Shown piece after piece: positions 34,881 through 44,120 of a DNA stretch of 64,000 bases. Under the pieces are notes generated by a model. It searched no databases. It was not told where the DNA came from and was given only the letters and a program-made list of their open reading frames with translations. Source of the stretch: BS750m-G62 sp964577175 (GTDB lineage Bacteria; Planctomycetota; Phycisphaerae; FEN-1346). A program made the position numbers and the translations under genes. The stretch is from assembly GCA_964577175.1 (NCBI GenBank), contig CAZNYC010000003.1:7341-71340 (forward strand). The letters run 5' to 3'. Each line of letters begins with the position of its first letter. Within the stretch, counting starts at the first letter, position 1.

Positions 34881-37319
34881 CTACTCCGCCGCCCGGGTGT
34901 CCGTGCGCTGTGCTTCGATCCAAGCGCGGACGTTCCGGCACTCCTCGGCTTCCATGCCCCGGCGCTTCTGGAGGAAGTGGGCATACTTCGCCTGCTCCTT
35001 GTCCGACCACGCGGCGGCCTCGGTGTAGTCGCCACAGAACGGCACGAGCAGGTCGATCCAGCAGGCGATCTTGTCCATCTCCTCGCGGGTGAGTTCCACG
35101 CCGCCGTGTCCCGCATCGAGCATCGCGATGAGGTCGCTCGTGGCCGCCCCGCCGTGGTATGGCGGCAAAACAGGCGGAGCGGTCTGCGCGTTCAACCAGT
35201 TGACGACGCGGTTCGGCTTGCCGCGCTGCGTCAGGGCCATGTAGGCGTCGCTCCACCGCCGCTTGGCGCGCTTGTCGACCGTCCGCTCGTCGAGGAGACT
35301 GAACGCCTCCTTCCGCCCGGCGGGGTCGGCGGGTTTGCCTCCGAATGTCGGCCTGGCGGACCGGTCCTTGTGGCAGCGCGTGCAGTGGCGTTCGAGGATC
35401 GGCTGGATTTCCTTCGCGAACGAGAACCCACGCCGCGGCCCGTGGAACGGGTCCAGGTCGCGCGGCCCTTCGCGGAGGGCCCGCGTCGCCTGCCGCGCCG
35501 GCGGGGCCGTGTTCTTGCTCTCGTGGCACCCGACGCAGGCGAACCGCTCGCCCGGCTGAAGCGTGGCCCAAGACCGCATCGTCTGGACGGCGTGGCCGCG
35601 GGCGTCGAGGGCCTGGAAGTAGACGGGCGTGCGGGCCGGCACGCGGAAACATGCCGACCCGTCCGCGTAGACGGGCGTGGAGCCGAGGACGCGCTTGACG
35701 TCCCACGCCCCGTTGTTGCATGAAGGCGGCGTGCTGATGAGGGCGCCGCCCGCCGGGCCGCGGTTTCGGTTGCTGCCGACGCCTGCGGCCCGAAACTCGA
35801 TCGCCACGACCCGCAGCCGCTTCACCGTGCCCCGCTCGATGCCCGCCAGGCCCGGGCCCTCGTACACATCCTGAACGTAGAAGACACCCGTGTCCTTCGT
35901 GTAGTCCGGGACGCGGGCGCGCAGGGTCGGCCTCGGCCGGGGGGCGAGCGGCACGGGCTGGTTGCACGAGATGGTCGGGTCCCAGGCGAGGAGTTCCCGC
36001 CGCCCGTCCGCATGGACCCAATAGAGGGCGAAGTGGCGGGCGGCCCGGCCGCCGGCCGCCGGCTTCATCGTCACGAGGAACGTCTCCTCGTCCAGCGGAT
36101 ACGGGTACTGAAACTGGTCGCCGTCCTGGCCGTACCGGTCCACGTGGACGGCCTTCGTTTCGCGGACGGGGGCGATGAGTTGGGCCCCCTGGTTCTCTTC
36201 GCGTCCCTTGGCCAGGTCGAGGATACCCAGCCATCCCTTCTGCCGGGTGTGGTGGCCGCTGAAGACGCACACGATCTTCTCGGTCCCCGGAATCGCGCGG
36301 GCATGCAGGATCGTCGTCGGGAACCACGAGTTGTTGCCGTAGACGGCCGTCTGTCCCGTGCCGTCCGGGTACATCTGAAAGAGGCCCTGGGGAAAGACCT
36401 GGCCGCGGTCGCTGTAATCCCACCGGGTGTAGATGACGCGGCCGTCGGGCGTGACGGTGGGGTAGTTCGTGTGGACCTGGTCGTACGACAGGCGGCGCAG
36501 GAACCGCCCGTCGCCGTCGCACGTATAGAGATTCGAGACCTCCGTCCACCAGCAGTCGACGATCTGAACGCAGCGGGTGGAGTTGAAGACGATGTGCCCG
36601 TCCGGCAGGTAGGCGGCCTCGTAGTCGGCGAAGCCGAGGCCGGCGGTCAATTGCCGGACCTCGCCCTTCGCCCCGCCGGAGACGTCCATCTCATACAGGT
36701 GGTAGTCGTCCTGGCGGTCGGACGTCTTCCAGGCGAAGAGGATGCGCCGGCCGTCGTAGGAGACGTCCGGGTCGCGGATGACGCCCTTCGGGTCGTCGAT
36801 GAGCGTTCGGACGCGGCCGAAGGTGCCGTCCATTTCGAGCACGCACAGGGCCGAACCGGGCTTGAAGTGGCGCTCCGCCTGGGCGTCGCTCTGGCCCTCC
36901 GTGTAGGCGTAGTGCGACCCGCCCAGGTCGTAGTGCTTCGTGAAAACGACGCGGCGGAGGGCCTCGCGGTACGGCGCGAGGCGCGCGGCGCGCCGGCGAA
37001 GGCAGGCGTCCGTGTAAAGGTCCAGCCAGCGGGGATCGTCCGGCCCGGCACCGTCGCGGCGGAGGGCCGCCAGGCGCTTCGTCAGGTCGTCGGGGGGCGG
37101 GTCCAGGCTCTCGACCACGTCCGCGACGACGTCGACGCGGAGCGCCTTGCCCTTGTAGAGATCGTCCTGGGCGGCCCAGTCGTCGCGGACGGCCTCCGGC
37201 ACGGCATCGGGCGCGTCTCCTGCCGCGGCCTCGACCACGGCCGGCGCCGCAAAGACGGCCCACGCGGCGAGGCACGCGAGGCAGAGCGTCTTCCGGAGCG
37301 TTATCGGCGGGAGGTCCAT
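34881..37319 (-). CDS. HzsA-related dihaem propeller protein
   Basis: The 812-residue protein is exported (LRKTLCLACLAAWAVFAAPA). After a helical stretch comes a TolB-like propeller (for example IRDPDVSYDGRRILFAWKTS, YLPDGHIVFNSTRC, VIYTRWDYSDRGQVFP). Then comes the hydrazine-synthase-alpha middle region (VKRVLGSTPVYADGSACFRV) and two haem c motifs, CVGCH (about residue 596) and CTRCH (about 648). It resembles the alpha subunit of hydrazine synthase in layout only. The residue four after the first haem histidine is Asn, not the Tyr reported as active-site haem ligand in Kuenenia HZS. The role is unknown; it is a periplasmic electron-transfer or surface protein. It lies 12 bp after its paralogue. 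Confidence 0.88.
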   Translation of the reverse strand: MDLPPITLRKTLCLACLAAWAVFAAPAVVEAAAGDAPDAVPEAVRDDWAAQDDLYKGKALRVDVVADVVESLDPPPDDLTKRLAALRRDGAGPDDPRWLDLYTDACLRRRAARLAPYREALRRVVFTKHYDLGGSHYAYTEGQSDAQAERHFKPGSALCVLEMDGTFGRVRTLIDDPKGVIRDPDVSYDGRRILFAWKTSDRQDDYHLYEMDVSGGAKGEVRQLTAGLGFADYEAAYLPDGHIVFNSTRCVQIVDCWWTEVSNLYTCDGDGRFLRRLSYDQVHTNYPTVTPDGRVIYTRWDYSDRGQVFPQGLFQMYPDGTGQTAVYGNNSWFPTTILHARAIPGTEKIVCVFSGHHTRQKGWLGILDLAKGREENQGAQLIAPVRETKAVHVDRYGQDGDQFQYPYPLDEETFLVTMKPAAGGRAARHFALYWVHADGRRELLAWDPTISCNQPVPLAPRPRPTLRARVPDYTKDTGVFYVQDVYEGPGLAGIERGTVKRLRVVAIEFRAAGVGSNRNRGPAGGALISTPPSCNNGAWDVKRVLGSTPVYADGSACFRVPARTPVYFQALDARGHAVQTMRSWATLQPGERFACVGCHESKNTAPPARQATRALREGPRDLDPFHGPRRGFSFAKEIQPILERHCTRCHKDRSARPTFGGKPADPAGRKEAFSLLDERTVDKRAKRRWSDAYMALTQRGKPNRVVNWLNAQTAPPVLPPYHGGAATSDLIAMLDAGHGGVELTREEMDKIACWIDLLVPFCGDYTEAAAWSDKEQAKYAHFLQKRRGMEAEECRNVRAWIEAQRTDTRAAE

Positions 37320-37331
37320 CGTGCGTGCCCC

Positions 37332-40300
37332 TCACTCCTGAAGCGTATCGGCATCGTGCAGACGGCGGCCGGCGGCGATGGCGCGGCGGGCGGCTTCCTC
37401 CCGGCGGAGGAGGCGGACGTACTTCTCNNNNNNNNNNNNNNNNNNNNNNNNNNNNNNNNNNNNNNNNNNNNNNNNNNNNNNNNNNNNNNNNNNNNNNNNN
37501 NNNNNNNNNNNNNNNNNNNNNNNNNNNCGGCGATGGCGCGGCGGGCGGCTTCCTCCCGGCGGAGGAGGCGGACGTACTTCTCCTGCCGCTCGCGGTCCGG
37601 ACCGACGAGTTCCGCGCCGGGCATCTCCATCCGCGGCCGCTCGGCCAGCGCCTGCTTGCCGCGGCGTATGATGGCCAGCGCCTCGGCATACGCCTCGCCC
37701 CCCTGCTCTCTCAGCCCCGCCAGGCACGGGCTGACCTCCGGCCGGGTGAAACTGACGAGCGGTTCGTGGTGGCGTCGAAGCACGTCCACGCCCGTCAACG
37801 CCTTCAGCCGCTTCAGGGCATCCGTGCCGATGGGGCAGCGGCCGTACGGATTCTTCCGGTACGCGCTCGCATACGAGGGGTAGTACGGGGCGTTGATGTC
37901 GATCCAGGTGACGATCCGCTCGAGCTCCTCGGCGCTCAGCCGCTTGCCGGTCGCGCTCGTGCGGAGGTGCGCGACGAGTTTGCTGGCGTGCGAGCCCCAG
38001 GAGTACGGTTTCTGCACCGGCGCCGGGCCGGCGCCGATGACCTTCACCAGGCCCTTTCGCCGGAGTTCCATGTACGAGACGTTGAACGAGCGTGTCAGGT
38101 CGCCGGCCAGGACGAACTTCTCGGCCGCCTTCCCGCCGAAGTCGTGGCAGCGGACGCAGTGCCGATCCCAGATCGGCTGAATCTCCGCCAGGTAGTTGAA
38201 GAGGAACGGCTCCCGGCCGAACGGCGGGCGGGGCGTGCTCGCCGGGCGGGCGGCGGCAGCCTTCGCCACGTTCGGGACGGCGGTCCGGCGGTCCTCGTGG
38301 CAGCCGATGCAGCCCAGCGTCTCGCCCGGCCGGACGATCGTGCCCGACCGCATCGACTGCACCATCATCTTGTTCTCATCCAGCAACTGGAAGTAGACGA
38401 ACCGGTCGGCCGGGACCGTGAAGTACGCCGAGCCGTCCGCCTCGACCGGCACGGTGCCGAGGATACGCTTGTTGTTGAAATCGTCCCAGTTCATGCCGGG
38501 CGCCTGCGTGCCGCTGCCGTGCCAATTCGACCCGGTCCAGAACCGCTTCTCGGGCGACTCGACGACCCGCAGGTACTTCACCGTCCCCCGCTCGACGGTC
38601 TCCATGCCCGTGCCGATGTACACGTCGTGGACGTAGAACGTGCCGTGCGGCTGGCGCAGGTCCGTCCGGTCGGGCAGGACCGGGGGCCGGGGGCGGGGCG
38701 CGAGCGGCATCGGGTCGAAGCAGCCCGGCGCCTCGGCGTGGACGAGCACCTCGTTGCCGAAGACGTCGACCAGGTAGATGCCCATCTCCTCCCCCTCGCC
38801 CGTCTGGCGGGCGCAGAGGAAATACTTGCCGGCCGAGGCGGGCGCCTGCGGGTCGTACAGCGGATACGGGTCCTCGTACTTCGGCCGGACCCGCGTGAAG
38901 GTATCGTAGTTGCCGACGGTGACGAGGTCGCGGGCCTCCGGCGGCCAGGTGCGGACGACGGGCCGTTTGCCGTCCATCCCGCGCGAGCGGTCGACGACGG
39001 CCAAGGCGCCCCACGGCCGGTCGTGGCACGAGGTGAACGTGGCGACGAACCGCTCCGTGCCGGGGATAGGCCGGGCGTCGATCACCCCGCCGGGCGAGGC
39101 CGTGTTGTTTCCCCACAGGAGGGCGTGGTTCGTGCCGTCCGGGCGGCAGAGCCACACGCCCTGGGCGTCGCCGAAGTTGCGGTCCACGTATTCCCACCGG
39201 TCGTACACGACGGACCCGTCGGGCATGAGGGCGGGATGCCCCTCGTGGAGCGTGCTGTGGCCCACCTGGTGCACGTTGGCCCCGCCGGCGTCCATCCGGA
39301 AGAGGTTGCCCATGATATGGCGGTTGCACATGCAGAACTTGGGCTCGCGGGTGGAGGCGAAGACGATGCGGCCGTCGGGCAGGTAGCACGGGTCGACGTC
39401 CGAGACCCCGTCGAGGGCGGTCAGGGGATGGAGGCGTCCGCGGTTGGGGCGCGGCGTGTGCGGAGACCCGCCGCGCTTCGCCTCATTGCCCGCGCGGCGG
39501 GTCTCCTGGCCTGCCGCGCCCGGCCGCAGGTCCAGTTCGTAGATGGAGTAGTCGTCGCGCGGCTGGCGGCGGATGGAGAGGAGGACCCGCTGCCCGCCGA
39601 AGTGGACGTCCGGGTCGCGGGCGACGCCGTCGGGCACCTCGAGCAGGGTCTCGACGCGGCCGCCGCCGGCCAGGTGCAGCAGTTTGACGGCTCCGGGGCC
39701 CTGGAACTTGCCGGCGTTGATCTCCCCGTTCTGGAACATCGTGGCCGTGTTGTGATGGTCCGGGCGGTACTGCCGGCGGACGACGAAGAGGATGGGATGG
39801 TGGCGGACCAGGGGGTTGGCAAGCAGGGCCTCGCGGGCCAGTGCTTCAACGTCTTCGACGCATGCCTGCAAGGCCTCCGGCGCCGCGGTTTCCACCCTCT
39901 GCCGGATCTCGTTCAAGCGGGCGAGGTACGTCCGGCCGTCCGTGTATCGCTCGCCGAACGTCTCGGCGAGGTCGCGCACGGCCGCGCGGAGGGAAGCCAC
40001 CCGGCCCAGTACCTGCTGCCGCGCGGTGTCGCGGCGGGCGCGGTCGAGGGCCGCGAACCGCTCCTTCGTGGCCGCCTCATCGACTCGGGCGCGGGCGCGG
40101 AAGTCGTCGAACGTGACGTGCCCCCAGCCGCCCGTGTGACGGTCCACGATACGGAGGAAGACGGGCCGGCCGACGAGGTCCGGCACGTCCCAGGCCACGC
40201 GCTGCATCGTCTCGGTGTTCCTGCCGCGGGCGCGGCGCACCTCCTTGCCGTCGGCGGTGCAGAGCGCAACATACGTCGCCTTGTGCCGCCCGCCGCCGAC

Positions 40301-40675
40301 GAGAAACGACACCTCCGGGCCGCTGAGCCGAAAGACGGGTGATTCGAGGACACCGGTCATGCGGTCGGTGCGGCCGCCGTCCGCCCGTTCGAGCGTGTTC
40401 AGGTAGAACCGCCCCTCTTTGTTGTAGCGGACGGTGGGGCGGTTATGGAAGAACTCAAAATCGGCGACGGTGTGGTCGAACCGCCCCTCGACGACCCGCC
40501 AGCCCTGGAGGTCGCCCGTCTCGAAATCGAAGACCACGGCCCCATTGCGCTGTGAAAGCGCACCGTCCTCCGCCTTGAGCGACGGCGCCGCCGCCGCGGC
40601 AACTACCGAAAGGACGACCGCGGCGAGGAGCACCGCGGTCGCCGGTCGATGCGATTCACGACCGTGTACCGTCAT
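37332..40675 (-). CDS. HzsA-related dihaem protein interrupted by a scaffold gap
   Basis: The gene runs from ATG 40675 (MTVHGRESHRPATAVLLAAV, signal peptide) to TGA 37332-37334. The scaffold gap and a 55-bp duplication break the frame; removing both (155 bases) leaves 3189 bases, exactly 1063 codons. An N-terminal beta-domain (FDFETGDLQGWRVVEG; VGRPVFLRIVDRHTGGWGH) is followed by a helical stretch and a TolB-like propeller. After these come ILGTVPVEADGSAYFTVP and two haem motifs, CIGCH (about residue 790) and CVRCH (about 841). The residue four after the first haem histidine is Arg. Residues about 385-412 are encoded by a REP pair. It is predicted to be periplasmic and of unknown role. Confidence 0.85.
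37373..37427. other. 55-bp duplicate of the sequence across the gap (assembly overlap)
   Basis: These 55 bases are identical to 37528-37582 on the other side of the N run. The two contig ends therefore overlap, and the gap is artificial. Confidence 0.9.
37428..37527. other. Scaffold gap of 100 N
   Basis: Exactly 100 undetermined bases, the usual placeholder for a gap of unknown size. Both flanks carry the same 55 bp, so no sequence is likely missing. Confidence 0.97.
37528..37582. other. 55-bp duplicate on the right side of the gap
   Basis: Identical to 37373-37427. Collapsing the two copies and the Ns restores one open frame ending in RRLHDADTLQE. Confidence 0.9.
39449..39519. repeat. Head-to-head pair of REP-family repeats inside a coding sequence
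   Basis: Bases 39449-39476 match the family core (GCGCGGCG, then CGGAGACCCGCCGCGC). Bases 39492-39519 are an inverted copy (GCGCGGCGGGTCTCC ... TGCCGCGC), with 15 bases between. The pair lies in frame in the HzsA-like gene and encodes a Gly/Arg-rich stretch that the paralogues lack at this place. Confidence 0.8.
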
Positions 40676-40720
40676 GCCTTTCTCGTCCCACCGCGCGGGA
40701 TACTCCTGCTGCGTCTGCAC

Positions 40721-40744
40721 CGCGGGTACGGAGACCCGCCGCGC
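40721..40744. repeat. REP-family palindromic repeat copy
   Basis: CGCGGGTACGGAGACCCGCC followed by GCGC, between an HzsA-like gene start and the lipoprotein gene stop. Its right side (GACCCGCCGCGCACAACG) is identical to 10402-10419. Confidence 0.7.
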
Positions 40745-40763
40745 ACAACGTATCAGCGTCGCG

Positions 40764-41639
40764 CTACTCCTCCACGGGCATCAGCCGGCAGACCGTGACG
40801 ACGTCCCGCTCGAACTGGGGCACGTAGAGGAGCATCCGGTCGCGATCGAGGCCGATGTCGGCGGGCGTTTCGAGTTCCACCAGGGTGTAGACGTGCGTGC
40901 GGTCGGGCGCGATCGCCGCCACGCGGTTCCCGTGCATGTCCGAGACCAGGATCGTGCCGTCGTCGAGCACCTCGATGCCGTCGGGCGTCACGAAATGGTC
41001 GGCCAAGCCCATCGGGATGGGGTCGCCCTCGCCCGTGGGGTCGAGTTCGTAGACCTCGTGGAGGTCCCAACTGACGGCGTACATCTTCTCCTTGAAGAAC
41101 GTGATGCCGTTCACGCCCGCCGGGGCCTTGACGCGGGTGACGCCGTCCTTCGCCATGCGGTAGACGACGCCGGCGGCGGTATCGGAGACGTACACGGCTT
41201 CGCCGTCGGTCGCCATGTCGTTCAGGTGCTGGCCCTCGGGCCCTTCCACGGGCGTGACGCCGGGGGCATCGGTCAGGGGGAACCCGAGGACGCGGCTGTT
41301 ATCGGCGACGTAGAGGACGCGATTGTAGATAGCCATCCCCTTCGGGCTGTGGATGGGTATCTCCTCGGTGGAAGCCCGCCAGCGAAGGTCGCGCGGCGTG
41401 CCGCCGGGGGAAAGCAGCGAGATGAATCCTTTGCCGTCGTCCGCCCAGTAGGCGGCGGCGTCGGTGTCCATGTTCGAGACGTAGACCTTGCCGGTCTGCG
41501 TATCGACGAGGCAGCACTCGGGCACCGCCAACTGGCCGATGGCGGTGACCTGTTTCACCTTCCACGCCTCGGCGCCGCAACCGGCGAGGACCGGCAGGGC
41601 ACAGAGGACCACGACGAGGGGCCACGCGGAACGTTTCAT
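40764..41639 (-). CDS. SMP-30/NHL-like beta-propeller lipoprotein
   Basis: The 291-residue protein begins with a lipoprotein signal ending in the lipobox LAGC (about residues 18-21), so it is membrane-anchored. The rest forms repeated propeller blades: GKVYVSNMDTDAAAYW, GMAIYNRVLYVADNSRVLGF, GEAVYVSDTAAGVVYRM, GTILVSDMHGNRV. This is like NHL/SMP-30 proteins, but the metal-binding set of a true gluconolactonase is not obvious. The ATG overlaps the stop of the trihaem gene (ATGA) and AAGGAG precedes it, so the two are coupled. It may bind a ligand or a partner on the envelope side of the haem proteins. Confidence 0.85.
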   Translation of the reverse strand: MKRSAWPLVVVLCALPVLAGCGAEAWKVKQVTAIGQLAVPECCLVDTQTGKVYVSNMDTDAAAYWADDGKGFISLLSPGGTPRDLRWRASTEEIPIHSPKGMAIYNRVLYVADNSRVLGFPLTDAPGVTPVEGPEGQHLNDMATDGEAVYVSDTAAGVVYRMAKDGVTRVKAPAGVNGITFFKEKMYAVSWDLHEVYELDPTGEGDPIPMGLADHFVTPDGIEVLDDGTILVSDMHGNRVAAIAPDRTHVYTLVELETPADIGLDRDRMLLYVPQFERDVVTVCRLMPVEE

Positions 41640-44113
41640 CGTTCACTCCTTGCTGACTGGACAGGTGGTTGGTACCAGAACGATTCCCAGTACGCCTGGT
41701 CCGTCTTGTAGGGGTCGACGGGATCGTCGGGCCCCAGGTCTTTCGGCAAGATGCCGTAGCGCTTCATCTCGCGGATGTACGGGCGACCCGGGCGGAAGCC
41801 GGCCATGTCGAATCGCTTGTTCTCGTGCCCTAAATAGTGCTTGCCGCGACGGATCCATGCAAGCAGTTTCCGGTAATCGGGGTCCTTCGTGTCCGCGAAG
41901 ACGGGCGGGACGCGCTTCTTGCCCTTGGGCGGTTTGGCCTTGGCCTGGCACGTGCCGTAACCCCCGGCCGCCTTCGAGAGGGGGCCGAGGAGGAATTCCG
42001 ATTTCTCAGGCCGGCTCAGGTTGAATACCAGTTCGCGGTTGTAGCGCTTCGAGTTGCCGGAGAGGGCCGTCGGAAGACGCCTGTTGCCCTTGTGACACGA
42101 GGCGCAGCGTTTGCGGATGACGGCCCCGGCGGTCTTCGTTTCAGGCCAGTCCAGATCGTGCCGGATCCGCTTGTTCTGGATGCTGCGGTAGAGCATGCCC
42201 GTGCCGAGGGCGCCGTACGTGCCGGGGTAGACGGCGCCGGACTCGATCCAGTAGCGGACCATCTTGATCTCGTGCGGCGAGGCCTTGACGTTCTGGTGGC
42301 CGCCCGCGAGTTTCTTCATGATGGGGCTGGCCACCGCCCCCACGGACCGGGGCGGCCGGCTGCCCACCGCCTGGTTCCGCCCGTCAACGTACTGATTGCG
42401 GTAGGTCAGGTTCAGGTAACTGTGACACCAGTACGGCCCGCGGTCGCCCGCCAGGCTGAACCCGCCGGCCCGCTTGTCGGGGTTGTGGCAGGTGGCACAG
42501 TGCTTGTCGAGGATCGGCTGAATGTCGCGCGGGAAGTCGAAGACGTCCGGCACGTCGTCGATGGGCCGGATGCGGCTCGGGGCTCGTTCTACTGCCAGAA
42601 GGGACGTCTCCTTCGGATGCATCACGCGGTTCCGCCGTTCGTGGCACCCGACGCACCCGGTCGTCTCGCCCGGCTGGACGGTGACGAACGAGTGCATCCG
42701 CTTGATCGCGTTGTCACGTGAATCCATGGCCACGAAGAACAGGCTCCGCATGGCCGGCACCTCGAAGTACGCCGACCCGTCCTCCTCCACCGGCACGGTG
42801 CCGAGGATGCGTTCCAGCATAAACGTGCCGCCGCGCGTGATAGGCGACATGCCACCGTGGAAGTGGATGGGCTCGGGCAGGAGTTCCAGGACGAGGAGTT
42901 TGGTGATTTCCCCGTCTTTGACGCCGACCATGTTCCGGCCGACGTTGACGTCGCTGAGGACGAGGCGGCCGGTGGTCTTCGAGGGATCGGTGCGTTCGGC
43001 GATGCGGGTCTCGCGCGGCCGGGCGCGCAAGGGCCGCGGTTCGTGCAGGTCCATGTTGCCTTCCTTGGCGCGAAGGACCTGCGTGCGCCCCCGGCCGTCC
43101 ATCAGTTCGATGCCTCGCGGCGACGCCAGGAGGATGCAGTCCTCCGAGAACGGGTACGGATCGCGCCAGATGGGTTTGCTGTGAATGTCGCGCGTGTACG
43201 GCCGGGCGTCCGGGCCGGCGTCCGGATCGACGACGGTGACGCGGCCGGCGTGCTCGCGGCGACCGTGGCCGGGCGAGAAGATCGAGAGGACCCGGTCCGT
43301 GCCGGGAATCGGCTTGGCGTCGATCATCACGATGCCGCCGTGCATGTTCCCGAAGTAGACCATCTGCCCCGTGCCGTCCGGGTTCACCGTCCACAGGTGA
43401 TGGTAATGGACCTGGCTGCGGTCGGTGTATTCCCACCGCATGTAGAGGACGCGGCCGTCGGGCATCATCCAGGGGGTGTTGTCGTGATCGTTGTTCGAGG
43501 AGATGGGGCGAATGTTCTCGCCGTTCGGCCCGCAGCGATACATGACGCCCACCTGCGTGAGCCAGCAGTTGACCCATCGCTTGCAGCGGGTGGAGACGAA
43601 GAGGATGTCGTCGTTGGGCAGGTAGATGGCCTCGTAATCGTCGTAGTCGCCGCGGGTGATCTGCCGGACGTTCGAGCCGTCCGGGGCGCACTCGTACAGG
43701 TGGTAGGGGTCCGTGCCGCCCTTGCGCCATGAGAAGAGGATCCTCTTTCCGCTGTAATGGACGTGCGGGTCGCGGATGTTGCCCCGGGGGTCGTCGATGA
43801 GGACGGTGACCTTGCCGGTCCTGAGGTTCATGCGGACAAGCCTGCCCCCGGGGACATACGTCTTGCGGTTTTCGTCCTCGGCGTAATAACTGATGTTGGC
43901 GTACCAGTGGGGATCGGGCCCCATGGGGCGGGCGGCGTAGATGATGTCCTCGACGCCGGCCATCGGGCCCGCCAGGGCCTCCTTGAGGAGGCCCTTCTGG
44001 GGCGGTTTGCCCGCGACCGCATGGCCGGCGAGGAGGCAAAGGCACACACACGCCGCAACCACGAACGTCGTCCGCGTCAGGCGGAAACGCACAGGCGGGA
44101 TTCGAAATGTCAT
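41636..44113 (-). CDS. HzsA-related trihaem propeller protein
   Basis: ATG 44113 is preceded by GAGG at 5 bases, and the first residues form a signal peptide (TTFVVAACVCLCLLAGHAVA). The 825-residue protein has a TolB-like propeller (IRDPHVHYSGKRILFSWR, YLPNDDILFVSTRCKRWVNC, VLYMRWEYTDRSQVHYHHLW), then ILGTVPVEEDGSAYFEVP. Haem motifs are CVGCH (about residue 488), CATCH (about 540) and an extra CASCH (about 671), so it has one more haem than its paralogues. The residue four after the first haem histidine is Asn. Seven bases separate it from the peroxidase-like gene upstream. It is probably a periplasmic electron carrier or oxidoreductase of unknown substrate. Confidence 0.88.
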   Translation of the reverse strand: MTFRIPPVRFRLTRTTFVVAACVCLCLLAGHAVAGKPPQKGLLKEALAGPMAGVEDIIYAARPMGPDPHWYANISYYAEDENRKTYVPGGRLVRMNLRTGKVTVLIDDPRGNIRDPHVHYSGKRILFSWRKGGTDPYHLYECAPDGSNVRQITRGDYDDYEAIYLPNDDILFVSTRCKRWVNCWLTQVGVMYRCGPNGENIRPISSNNDHDNTPWMMPDGRVLYMRWEYTDRSQVHYHHLWTVNPDGTGQMVYFGNMHGGIVMIDAKPIPGTDRVLSIFSPGHGRREHAGRVTVVDPDAGPDARPYTRDIHSKPIWRDPYPFSEDCILLASPRGIELMDGRGRTQVLRAKEGNMDLHEPRPLRARPRETRIAERTDPSKTTGRLVLSDVNVGRNMVGVKDGEITKLLVLELLPEPIHFHGGMSPITRGGTFMLERILGTVPVEEDGSAYFEVPAMRSLFFVAMDSRDNAIKRMHSFVTVQPGETTGCVGCHERRNRVMHPKETSLLAVERAPSRIRPIDDVPDVFDFPRDIQPILDKHCATCHNPDKRAGGFSLAGDRGPYWCHSYLNLTYRNQYVDGRNQAVGSRPPRSVGAVASPIMKKLAGGHQNVKASPHEIKMVRYWIESGAVYPGTYGALGTGMLYRSIQNKRIRHDLDWPETKTAGAVIRKRCASCHKGNRRLPTALSGNSKRYNRELVFNLSRPEKSEFLLGPLSKAAGGYGTCQAKAKPPKGKKRVPPVFADTKDPDYRKLLAWIRRGKHYLGHENKRFDMAGFRPGRPYIREMKRYGILPKDLGPDDPVDPYKTDQAYWESFWYQPPVQSARSER

Positions 44114-44120
44114 ACGCACC

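Noticed and set aside
37301..40720. One open frame reading through the Ns to base 37301
   Set aside because: After the gap the frame enters a shadow of the downstream region. Collapsing the 55-bp duplication gives a clean stop at 37332 instead.
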